Origin: Ricordea florida
Taxonomy: Eukaryota; Cnidaria; Anthozoa; Corallimorpharia; Ricordeidae
Direction: 5' to 3'
DNA length: 64,000 bases
Assembly (NCBI GenBank): GCA_949710005.1
Contig: OX453287.1
Coordinates: forward strand, 10,261,805 to 10,325,804
The stretch's first letter is position 1, and every line of letters begins with the position of its first letter. The notes under the pieces were generated by a model. That model was not told the DNA's origin. It was given only the letters and a program-made list of their open reading frames with translations, and made no database searches. Positions 54,924-62,197 of the stretch are shown piece by piece. The position numbers and the translations under genes are program-made.

Positions 54924-56790
54924 TTGGTCGTGATGCATTGTGATATTCAGAATTTGGCCGATTTTAAGCGTCTTCTTAACGATGAAATCGAAGAAGCAAG
55001 GAAAATATTTGCTAGTAAGCAGAACACCTTCAAGAAGGAGGTCAAAACTCCAAGTGCCCTAAAAGACCTTCCTCATGATGACTTTGCCAAAGGTCATCGT
55101 TTGTTTGCACTCAAAGCCACCCCAAATGGAGACTGCTTGTTTAACGCAGTATCTATTCTTCCCTGTGGAAACGAGTCAAATTCAATGTTGTTGCGCCTAT
55201 TAGTCGCTGGAAAGTTGTACTTCAATGCTCCATTTTATGCTAATCATAGCGTGTTCACTGACACAACAAGAGTTTGCGGTAAAGGCTGAAGCGCTGGTTG
55301 CCTGTACCCCTGAGAAATGGTCATCATTCATGCATGTCTTGGAACTGGCCTCTGTGATTTCCAATCCAGTCCGTTCAATTTATCCAGACATGAATTTCTG
55401 GTTTCGGAGCCTCATCCACAGATGTGTGAGCCCAAGGTCATGTCCCACATTAGACCAACCTTGTGGGGATCAGGAACCACACAGTATTCTCTGGTCAAGA
55501 GATGGCAATTTTGATAACCGCCCCGAGGCCTGGTTTGAACCAAACCATTCCATGCCGGTCATCAGCCAGAGAGAGGGGGAGAATGTCAATCAATTACCTG
55601 CCAAACAAGGAAAAACGACTGGCTCTGGAAAGAAACAACAAGGGATGCTTTTTTCCTTTGTACAGACAAAATCAAAGTCTAAACTTGGTGCAGATAATAT
55701 CAGCCCTATGTGCACTGAAAGTCCAATGCCTAGCCATAAAAGAAATGCAGAGACCACTAAACTCAGTGGAGACGCTCAGCCCAACGTGAAAAAATCAGCA
55801 ACGTCATCAATAACACAGAAGATCCGTCATAAATGGAAAGACGAGTTTCCATGGCTTATTATTAGCGAAGACAACCTAGTCTTGTGTAGTGTGTGCTGTA
55901 ACGCCCCAGAGGTAGCAGGCAAGAACCAGTTCTTAACAGGCTGTTCTTCGACTAAAAAGGAAACTATGCAGAAACATGCCATCAGTAAAAACCATATGTG
56001 TGCCCAGGCAGCTGTGCTTGCTAAGCAAAAGCCAGTACGTGAGACAGTACTAGCTCAGAGTTTTTCCAAAGGTAGGAAGGATCAGGAAGAGAAAGATCAG
56101 AGAGAAGTAGCACTGAAGATGACAACAGCCTACTTCCTCGCTAAAGAGGAAATTCCTTTTAGAAAATTCCAGGGCCTCATTAACCTACAAAGAAAGAATG
56201 GTCTGGAGCTAACATCCACTTACGCAAACAACAAAACATGCACTGAGATGGTATCTGTCATTGGAAAGATGTTTAAGGAAGGGACAGCTGCAGAAATCAA
56301 CCAAGTCAGCTACATCAGCGTGATGGCGGATGGAGCCACGGACGCAAGAGGCATTGAGAACGAAACTGTTTTCTGTCCCTATGTGCAGGACGGACGTCCA
56401 GTAAACAGCTTTATTGGCCACAAAGCTGTTGAACATGCAAACGCAGAGGGTAAGTAAAATAAATCAGTGATGCGCAGCTTACGTTTAGTGTTCTACAAAC
56501 AAAAGTAAGGACACATGTAATATTTGGTTCAAAGAAAGAGTCGTGACGGCAATTTTAACATGTGGTTTTGTCAAACAGTGTTATGTCGCCATTTCCTAAA
56601 AACAAGTTCATTAAGTCCCCTAACAACCTATTGGCGGTTGCTGGTTATAATTTTCACTGATAGCTTTTTCCTCAGTTTGGTGTACCCATGTAATAACAAA
56701 GTTAAGTAGGGCCTCATGTTCTGTTACAAAAATTATTTTAGGACTTAAAGACACCATTTGTGCAACATTCGCAGAAGCTGGAGTAGTTGG
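54924..56790 (+). pseudogene. OTU protease-hAT transposase-like gene (ZNF862-like), truncated
   Basis: The first frame (54924-55260) has an acidic/basic helix and an OTU domain start, FALKATPNGDCLFNAVSI (Asp-Cys), then LVAGKLYFNAPFYANH. A frameshift near 55262 leads to FAVKAEALVACTPEKWSS and the rest of the OTU region. A linker with GKKQQGMLFSFV and KRNAE then precedes a TTF/BED-like zinc region (SITQKIRHKWKDEFPWL, LVLCSVCCNAPEVAG, KHAISKNH) and the beginning of the hAT catalytic domain, ISVMADGATDARGIENETVF with its first Asp. A GTAAGT donor at 56451 and a TTTTAG acceptor at 56740 connect to an exon reading GLKDTICATFAEAGVVGN. That exon stops making sense at about 56792, where the virus-like block begins. 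The RNase-H remainder and dimerisation domain are gone. Confidence 0.75.
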
Positions 56791-56794
56791 AAAT

Positions 56795-56968
56795 GGGGGA
56801 TTCTGGCTCAATGGGTGTGGTCATTAATTTTTTTTGGCTCAAAATGGTTTTATGTAAATTAGGGTGTGGCCAAATTTTATTTTTTTTTTCGTGGGGGTGT
56901 GGTATTAAAATTGAAACTTTGGGTTGGGCGTGGTAGGGGTGTGTATATATTTGCTGAAAAAAGAGAGA
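56795..56968. promoter_or_regulatory. GT-rich left edge of the virus-like block and upstream motif of its first gene
   Basis: Repeated GGGTGTGG-type words at 56812, 56871 and 56895 (AGGGTGTGGCCAAA, GGGGGTGTGG) lead to GGTAGGGGTGTGTATATATT at 56930-56949, 20 bases before the ATG of the first gene. A similar motif precedes the second gene. Confidence 0.5.
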
Positions 56969-57502
56969 ATGAGTGACATTGATGAAGTGATTTCTGCTGG
57001 TTTTAATTTTATAAACGAAGATAATTTTGAAAATAAAGATTTTATTGAAAATAATAAATTAGAAATATTTTCTTGTATTAGTAAATATCGCGCATTTATT
57101 ACAAGAATTAGATTAAATATTATTAGTGAAGATCCATTTGGATTTTATAGTATTATGGATATAAATAAATATTTTGGTTTAGATGAATCATTTGATGAGC
57201 TTGTTTTTGAATTGGATCGTTTTTCTGAGGTAACTTTTAATAGACATATTAGAGTTGGTGAAATTCATATTTATATATATACTAATAAATATAAGATATT
57301 ACATAAAAAAATATTTGATGAAAGTATAAAGGATGAAATATTATGTCCGTATGATTTTTGTAAGAGAGTTCATAAAAAGACATTTTACAATAATTTGTAT
57401 GAAGAGTTAATGCCTATAGCATGGCATCCATATAGGTTCATTAAATGGTGTCTTGATGTGGATGAGTTAGAGTATTTGAAAGAGCGTTGGGGTATAGATT
57501 GA
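56969..57502 (+). CDS. Virus-like protein of 177 aa, paralogue 1
   Basis: Starts at the first ATG (56969) after the GT-rich motif. AT-rich coding sequence quite unlike the surrounding elements. The protein is acidic and ends in a conserved-looking block, FYNNLYEELMPIAWHPYRF, IKWCLDVDE. The next gene encodes a paralogue. Endings of the type ELM-I-WHP-R---WC-D-DE remind me of small proteins in large DNA viruses of protists, but I cannot name a family and have not compared sequences. No signal peptide or membrane segment. No in-frame stop, so it is intact as far as can be seen. Confidence 0.7.
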   Translation: MSDIDEVISAGFNFINEDNFENKDFIENNKLEIFSCISKYRAFITRIRLNIISEDPFGFYSIMDINKYFGLDESFDELVFELDRFSEVTFNRHIRVGEIHIYIYTNKYKILHKKIFDESIKDEILCPYDFCKRVHKKTFYNNLYEELMPIAWHPYRFIKWCLDVDELEYLKERWGID

Positions 57503-57517
57503 TAATAATAATATATA

Positions 57518-57542
57518 TTTGTAACGTGTATCTAGTTACAAA
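57518..57542 (+). terminator. Hairpin after virus-like gene 1
   Basis: TTTGTAAC, 9-base loop, GTTACAAA: a perfect 8-bp stem, 16 bases after the stop codon. The loop is GTGTATCTA. A nearly identical 25-mer follows the next gene. Confidence 0.75.
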
Positions 57543-57562
57543 AGTAAAAGTGAAATTATTGT

Positions 57563-57590
57563 TTGGAGTTGGTAGGTGTGTGTATTTTTG
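57563..57590 (+). promoter_or_regulatory. Upstream motif of virus-like gene 2
   Basis: TTGGTAGGTGTGTGTATTTTT ending eight bases before the ATG, in line with GTGGTAGGGGTGTGTATATAT before gene 1. A shared promoter motif is the simplest reading. Confidence 0.6.
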
Positions 57591-57596
57591 CCTAAT

Positions 57597-58148
57597 ATGG
57601 ATGAAGTTATTGATGAAATTGCTAATGAAGGTTACTCTATTGATTTAAGATTTTTTAATGATACTAAATTAAGAAATCGTGATTTTATTGGAAGTTGTAG
57701 AAAGGGAATTATTAAGAATCTTTCAAATAATCGTAATTTTATTGAATTTGTTATGGTTATAATTGTACCTTATGAAAATGCTGGAGAATGTTCATTTATT
57801 AAATATGGTGGTGTAGCTTTTGGTTCAGGAGATGAGCCTTTTTCAGGAGAAGAAATTTTAAGACATTATGATTATAATGCTATTGCTTGTGGTTTTGTTG
57901 AGGAATTGTTAATATACAGTATTGTTGTTGAAATTTATGTTAATTTTTATAAATTAAATCATTCTAGTGTTTTGAATAAAGTTTTGGATGAATTGGTAAT
58001 TGAAGCTTGTAAAAGAAATCATAAGAATAATTTCTACAATGATTTGTTTGATGAATTAATGCCAATTACATGGCATCCTAGTAGAGTTTGGGATTGGTGT
58101 TTTGATGATGAACAAAAGAAAGATGTCGATGAATTTTTTAATTGTTAG
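57597..58148 (+). CDS. Virus-like protein of 183 aa, paralogue 2
   Basis: Starts at ATG 57597 (MDEVIDEIANEGYSIDL). Like its neighbour it is acidic and AT-rich, and it ends with FYNDLFDELMPITWHPSRVW, DWCFDDEQ. The similarity to paralogue 1 is strong at both ends (D-EVI--A--F-I-, DFI) and weak in the middle. The pair, each with its own upstream motif and downstream hairpin, looks like a local gene duplication in the source virus. Function is unknown; no enzyme motif is seen. Confidence 0.7.
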   Translation: MDEVIDEIANEGYSIDLRFFNDTKLRNRDFIGSCRKGIIKNLSNNRNFIEFVMVIIVPYENAGECSFIKYGGVAFGSGDEPFSGEEILRHYDYNAIACGFVEELLIYSIVVEIYVNFYKLNHSSVLNKVLDELVIEACKRNHKNNFYNDLFDELMPITWHPSRVWDWCFDDEQKKDVDEFFNC

Positions 58149-58169
58149 TAGTAATAGATGATGATAACT

Positions 58170-58194
58170 TTTGTAATGTGAATCTCGTTACAAA
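58170..58194 (+). terminator. Hairpin after virus-like gene 2
   Basis: TTTGTAAT, loop GTGAATCTC, GTTACAAA: an 8-bp stem with one G-T pair in RNA, 21 bases after the stop codon. It matches the hairpin after gene 1 at 22 of 25 bases, loop included. Confidence 0.75.
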
Positions 58195-58236
58195 TGTTTT
58201 ATTTTTAAAGATATTAATGTTTATACTAAAATTAAC

Positions 58237-58767
58237 ATGAGTTTGGATTTATTCGAAATATATATTTTAATATTATTTTTTGTTATAATGTTCGTTTTTT
58301 ATTTTGTATTCATTTATAAAAGTAAGCTTTATGGATTTAATATGATGATGGGACGTTCAAAATTCAGAATATATAATAAATATATGCGTAAGTTTCCAAT
58401 TGTAAAAAATAAGTATGAACAGGAGTGCAGGAGAATATTAGAAGAAATATTTAGAGTTGAGTTTCTTACAATAAGACCAAATTGGTTGAAAAATCCAGGT
58501 ACAGGTAGAAATTTAGAATTAGATGGTTTTAATCCAAACATAGATACGCATATAGGTAGGGGATTGGCATTTGAGTATGATGGTAGTCAGCATGTTGAAT
58601 ACACGCCTATGTTTCATAGAAATAGGAGTGATTTTCACTATCAAGTTTTCAAGGATTCACTGAAAGACAGTATTTGTAAATCAAGAGGTATAGTATTGAT
58701 TAGAGTGCCAACCTCTCTCTTATACTTCCTAGCCATCTTGATAGCTGACTTGGTACCTATTGAGTAA
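58237..58767 (+). CDS. Membrane-anchored PD-(D/E)XK-like nuclease of virus type
   Basis: 176 aa from ATG 58237. An N-terminal membrane helix (residues 6-27, IYILILFFVIMFVFYFVFIY) is followed by basic sequence and a nuclease-like domain: ECRRILEEIFRVEF (Glu), RPNWLKNPGTGRNLELDGFN (Asp), GLAFEYDGSQHVEY (E-x-D/Q pattern), HRNRSDFHYQVFKDSLKDSI and GIVLIRVP. This order (E, LELDG, FEYDG-QH, D--K, LI-VP) is that of the Vsr/restriction-like nucleases common in giant viruses and phages. The last 18 residues are encoded antisense to the C-terminus of the SLOG gene and have no such pattern, so the native end may have been lost at about 58711. Unlike the two upstream genes it lacks the hairpin. Confidence 0.65.
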   Translation: MSLDLFEIYILILFFVIMFVFYFVFIYKSKLYGFNMMMGRSKFRIYNKYMRKFPIVKNKYEQECRRILEEIFRVEFLTIRPNWLKNPGTGRNLELDGFNPNIDTHIGRGLAFEYDGSQHVEYTPMFHRNRSDFHYQVFKDSLKDSICKSRGIVLIRVPTSLLYFLAILIADLVPIE

Positions 58768-59064
58768 AACACACGCGAAGGTTAAGCCCAATACATGTGT
58801 TACACACTCCATAATAGCCCTATTACGAATTGGTCCAGCTGCTTTGCCATAATAATCCCATTGAGGTTCAAACTTCTTGAATGCTATCTCATTTTCAATT
58901 GCAAACTCTTCAGCCATAGTGTCAACTCCTCTTGCACCTCCAGATACGATACATTCAATATCTGAGAGATTCAGCTTCCATTTCTTAAGAGCTTTACTTA
59001 TTTGATCTTTCAAGAAGTCGCTGTCAAAGAAGTTTCTACTACCAACGATGGCTAATGATACCAT
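58700..59064 (-). CDS. SLOG-superfamily (DUF2493-like) protein, frameshifted near its end
   Basis: Starts at ATG 59064: MVSLAIVGSRNFFDSDFL is a Rossmann first strand with GSR, then IECIVSGGARGVDTMAEEFA is the nucleotide/sugar-binding GG-x-RG-x-D motif of SLOG proteins, and PQWDYYGKAAGPIRNRAIM the third conserved block. The open frame stops at 58729, but moving one frame near 58765 recovers GTKSAIKMARKYKREV, the family's usual last helix, so a one-base change in a TTTT run broke the gene. SLOG proteins bind or process nucleotide-derived ligands and occur in bacteria, phages and some large viruses. Its start is 43 bases after the end of the 518-aa gene on the same strand. Confidence 0.72.
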
Positions 59065-59107
59065 GATTTACGAATGGGCAATATCAATGGATTGTTTATT
59101 TCAATTT

Positions 59108-60664
59108 TCATCTGAAAATAATCCAAGCTATAGCTGCAGCTGAAATGGTTAATACCATTAGAATATCCTCATGATTTGTAGTGGCTTTTTCTGGTGTGGA
59201 TTCTTTGATTATAGGTTTAGAATCCATCTTTGGTGGAGGTGTTGGTGTTGGCCTGGATTTCACAGCCGCATGTGGTAACTTAACTTTTGAAGAACCTAGG
59301 TTATGGCTTATCCCCACAGTTTTAGTCTCCAGGTTCACGTTTGTGTTAACACCAAATTTCATCTCATCAGTAGCCTTCATAAGGTTGTTATTGTATCCAA
59401 CCACACTATCTGTGTTTATAATCATATTACTTGGCATTAACCATATTCCAGGTGCAATGGCCAAATCCAGTCTTAATTTAGCTTCTTGAGTGGCCAGTTG
59501 ATATCTTTGAACCGAGCTTGAGATGTCATTCTCTATCACACTACTTTCAAATAAAGCCAAGAATTCTTGTTGGGTTTCAATCGCTCCACCACCAGTACCT
59601 ACAATTGAATTTCTGGTGTTAACTTGAGAACCCAGCACACAGTAAACGAAAGCCTCAGCAGATCGATTCAATCTACCAAGTCCAGCTTTAGTGAGCCCAT
59701 GACCACTAGTTGGAATGAACCACGCATATTTATAATCAGCAAAGTCATCATTCCGAATGAATGAGATGAGATTGCCTTTTTCTTTCTTACCACCATCATC
59801 TGAGAATTTACCACCCTCGCCAGGCCATTGGTTTGCATCTTCATCATAGTTTCGAATCACATGAACATTCTGGAATCCACCACCTCTTCCATGGTAGCCA
59901 GCTCCATAGTCAATGAAGATGTCACCAAGACCATGGTTTCGCCCTCCTTTCCATCTAAAATCAGAATTATTAGCTATTTCGAATTCAGCGCATAATCTTT
60001 GGTAGGCAACTTTACTGTAAGGATTGTTGTTTATGACAAATGGTTGTTCATCAGGCAATGGTACACTCAATTCGTATATTATTCGCCTTATGGTGAAGTA
60101 GATATGAAACTTCATGAATCCAGCAACCACTTTGGGATAGTTCAAGCTTTCAAAGGGGCTTATACCACATCCAGAGGTTGCACACCATACTGCAAAATTA
60201 AGCTGTTGAGGCCAATAATTCATGTCAGGCGAATTCAACCACTTTCGGCCTTGCTTTCCAAATTTGAAGGTTACAAGTTGGGAAGTAAACACATTACGCA
60301 TCTTAGCAGTGAACTTCTTGGTGTTTGAAACGTAAATGTCCAATGAGGTTAGCATGGATGTGGTGTTACTGGTGAAATCATCAAAGTCAACGGCTGGTAT
60401 TGGGTAGTGATGATTTGTTATGGTTAGACTATCTGGGAATGAGCTCACTATTTTATCATTCAAACCCAGATCAATCCAAAGTAATATCTTCAAATTGGGT
60501 GGAAGTGTATCAGTCCATGTTTTGCCAGTAGGATCATCATAAGACATGACTGTTAATCCATTACGCGCCCATCTAATATACCCACCATAACTATCATAAA
60601 TAAATTTGAACTGGCTCAAGTCAGCATTTGGATATTTACTTTGGAAATCATCGAGTAAGCCCAT
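59108..60664 (-). CDS. 518-aa tail-anchored protein of the virus-like cassette
   Basis: The largest protein of the block. From ATG 60664: MGLLDDFQSKYPNADLSQF, GGYIRWARNGLTVMSYDDP (residues 27-45), DTLPPNLKILLWIDLGLND (53-71), a Thr/Ser-rich middle, WLNSPDMNYWPQQLNFAVWC (about 138-157), RRIIYELSVPLP, GGRNHGLGDIFIDYGAGY (about 242-259), AFVYCVLGSQVNTRNSIVG, and LRLDLAIAPGIWLMPSNMI. A Pro-rich linker leads to one C-terminal membrane helix (ILMVLTISAAAIAWIIF). No enzyme motif is visible. Size, abundance of aromatic/beta-rich sequence and context make a virion structural protein possible; this is inference. I recall similar unnamed proteins in cnidarian genomes, unverified. The frame is intact. 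Confidence 0.72.
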   Translation of the reverse strand: MGLLDDFQSKYPNADLSQFKFIYDSYGGYIRWARNGLTVMSYDDPTGKTWTDTLPPNLKILLWIDLGLNDKIVSSFPDSLTITNHHYPIPAVDFDDFTSNTTSMLTSLDIYVSNTKKFTAKMRNVFTSQLVTFKFGKQGRKWLNSPDMNYWPQQLNFAVWCATSGCGISPFESLNYPKVVAGFMKFHIYFTIRRIIYELSVPLPDEQPFVINNNPYSKVAYQRLCAEFEIANNSDFRWKGGRNHGLGDIFIDYGAGYHGRGGGFQNVHVIRNYDEDANQWPGEGGKFSDDGGKKEKGNLISFIRNDDFADYKYAWFIPTSGHGLTKAGLGRLNRSAEAFVYCVLGSQVNTRNSIVGTGGGAIETQQEFLALFESSVIENDISSSVQRYQLATQEAKLRLDLAIAPGIWLMPSNMIINTDSVVGYNNNLMKATDEMKFGVNTNVNLETKTVGISHNLGSSKVKLPHAAVKSRPTPTPPPKMDSKPIIKESTPEKATTNHEDILMVLTISAAAIAWIIFR

Positions 60665-60734
60665 CTTCTATCCAGTGTTTGGGTAGAAGGGTTCTAGCGT
60701 TTAACTCAATAAGATACCTTTTCATAAGTTATGG

Positions 60735-61313
60735 TTATGGCCCTCCTTTGAGTTCTTTGAGTATTTCTTTTCGTACCCTCTGTCTCAATACCATAGGGTC
60801 TTCTCCAGTCAGATTTTTTTGAGCTTTGAGTCGTATTTCAGCCTTAAGCTATTCAAACTTCTTGAGTTCTTCAATTATCAAGGAGAACTCTTCGTCAGAG
60901 ATCTTATTATCGTTAAGCGCTTTGGAAACCAAGTCTTCAATGGTGTTTATTTTTGATTTAGCCAGTGTAATGGTACTTTGGTGCTTTGTAGCTTTCTTGT
61001 CAAGACTCTTGGAGATTTGTTCACACGCTATGGAAGTACAAACGAGTATTCCACTAGTCACCCCTAAGGGTATAGCTGCCACAATTCCAACTCCACTCAA
61101 AGAGGTGCCCAGTCCACCAGCCGCTAAAATACAAGATAGTATACCACAGGTTGAGCTTGCATTTATAAGCGCGCCTTTGGACCGGTTATACTTTTTGAGT
61201 ACAGTCTCGTAATGATTCAATTCAGACTTAAGCGTTTTCAAAATGTCAGTACACTGTTGAAGTCTGAATGAGGGCCCATCAGTGGGTGTTGGACGTGGAG
61301 CCATTGGAGGCAA
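60735..61313 (-). pseudogene. 154-aa (192 with read-through) membrane/helical protein, amber-interrupted
   Basis: From ATG 61313: Pro-rich N-terminus, a helical stretch (CTDILKTLKSELNHYETVLK), a Gly/Ala/Ile-rich hydrophobic region (residues about 50-95, ILSCILAAGGLGTSL then IVAAIPLGVTSGILVC) that would span or enter a membrane, and a helical end, KSKINTIEDLVSKALNDNKI, SDEEFSLIIEELKKF. A TAG at 60849-60851 stops it, but the same frame continues for 38 more codons (LKAEIRLKAQKNLTGEDP, then RVRKEILKELKGGP) to TAA at 60735, with the same helical, charged character. The short form may be the result of one nonsense change. Homologues I recall, unverified, combine a similar hydrophobic middle with this kind of C-terminal helix. 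Confidence 0.65.
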
Positions 61314-61375
61314 TTCAGGATAGATTCTGTTATACTCATCAATATTTGTTACAACTATAACTTTCTTTTAAAATG

Positions 61376-62011
61376 TTATTTGAAACTTAAGGTGACAGTG
61401 ATGGGAGAACCCTTCATATCCAACTTTTTCCACTCACTATCGAGTATTCTTAAATCAAAGTGATTTATGGGACTATTTGATTTCTGTGCCGGTATGACTG
61501 GGTAATCCTGTGAGGGTATGTTGGCAAGGAGGTATGAGGGTGAAACATTCACAGGGCTCACTGATTGAATTTTATTCGTATAGGATGACAAGTTATCCAC
61601 TAGACTGCAAGTAAGTCTCAGGGGCTCCTTGATCTGTAGACTTATGGGGTATAACTTGCCAGGATTTATGATTTCAGGCACACCAAGCCCAATTTGTAGC
61701 CCTCTTGTGAGTTTAATGTTGAAGCTCTTGTTGGAATAGAGACAGTCAACAGTATCAGTCTCAATTATTAAGATCTTAGCATTATCAGTATCGTTGAGAA
61801 ATATAGCTTGGATACTGCGTAGTGAGTATGTGCCGGGTTGGATTATTATTAGGGGCCGGTTGCCCTCTTCCTTTAGCAATCCCTGGCGATCCTTGAAATT
61901 CACCAATCGTTTAGACATCCTACAATCCAGGAGTTGTATCTTACGAACCTTTTCCTGAGGAGGATCCAAGTACACCCTAGTTTCAGACTCATACATGTTA
62001 ACGCTCAACAT
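61376..62011 (-). CDS. 211-aa beta-rich protein of the cassette, possible minor capsid
   Basis: From ATG 62011, nine bases after the end of the 58-aa gene. Mostly short hydrophobic strands: VRKIQLLDCRMSKRLVNF, LIIIQPGTYSLRSIQAIFL, ILIIETDTV, GLQIGLGVPEIINPG, and a terminal HFDLRILDSEWKKLDMKG followed by SPITVTLSF. Endings of this shape (N/D-H-F/L-R-x-L-D, then DxxG, then I-V-L-F) are seen in penton-like or fibre-base-like proteins of Polinton/adinto-type viruses as I remember them. The jelly-roll reading is inference from strand pattern only. No stop or frameshift. Confidence 0.62.
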   Translation of the reverse strand: MLSVNMYESETRVYLDPPQEKVRKIQLLDCRMSKRLVNFKDRQGLLKEEGNRPLIIIQPGTYSLRSIQAIFLNDTDNAKILIIETDTVDCLYSNKSFNIKLTRGLQIGLGVPEIINPGKLYPISLQIKEPLRLTCSLVDNLSSYTNKIQSVSPVNVSPSYLLANIPSQDYPVIPAQKSNSPINHFDLRILDSEWKKLDMKGSPITVTLSFK

Positions 62012-62020
62012 TTTGGATTA

Positions 62021-62197
62021 TTACTCGCTCTCCTTTAAATTTCTATATTTAGCATATGAGAGGAATTGAGTTTTGGTGATTCCACAGCTGGCACATTTGC
62101 ACTTCATCATGGTCCTACCCTTGGAGGTTCTGGTGTAGGTCTCACTACCAGGAACGCATTCAGTTTGTTTTCTCTCTTTGACGCAATAGCTCTTCAT
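62021..62197 (-). CDS. 58-aa zinc-ribbon-like protein, translation start overlaps upstream stop
   Basis: MKSYCVKERKQTECVPG, then RTSKGRTMMKCKCASCGITK: Cys at 5, 14, 33, 35 and 38. It resembles the short zinc-ribbon proteins (DUF5679-like, YCVKC...CxxCG) known from large DNA viruses and Polinton-like elements, although the second Cys of the first pair is replaced by Glu. Its ATG shares bases with the TGA of the 226-aa gene (ATGA). It ends nine bases before the 211-aa gene. Confidence 0.7.
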   Translation of the reverse strand: MKSYCVKERKQTECVPGSETYTRTSKGRTMMKCKCASCGITKTQFLSYAKYRNLKESE

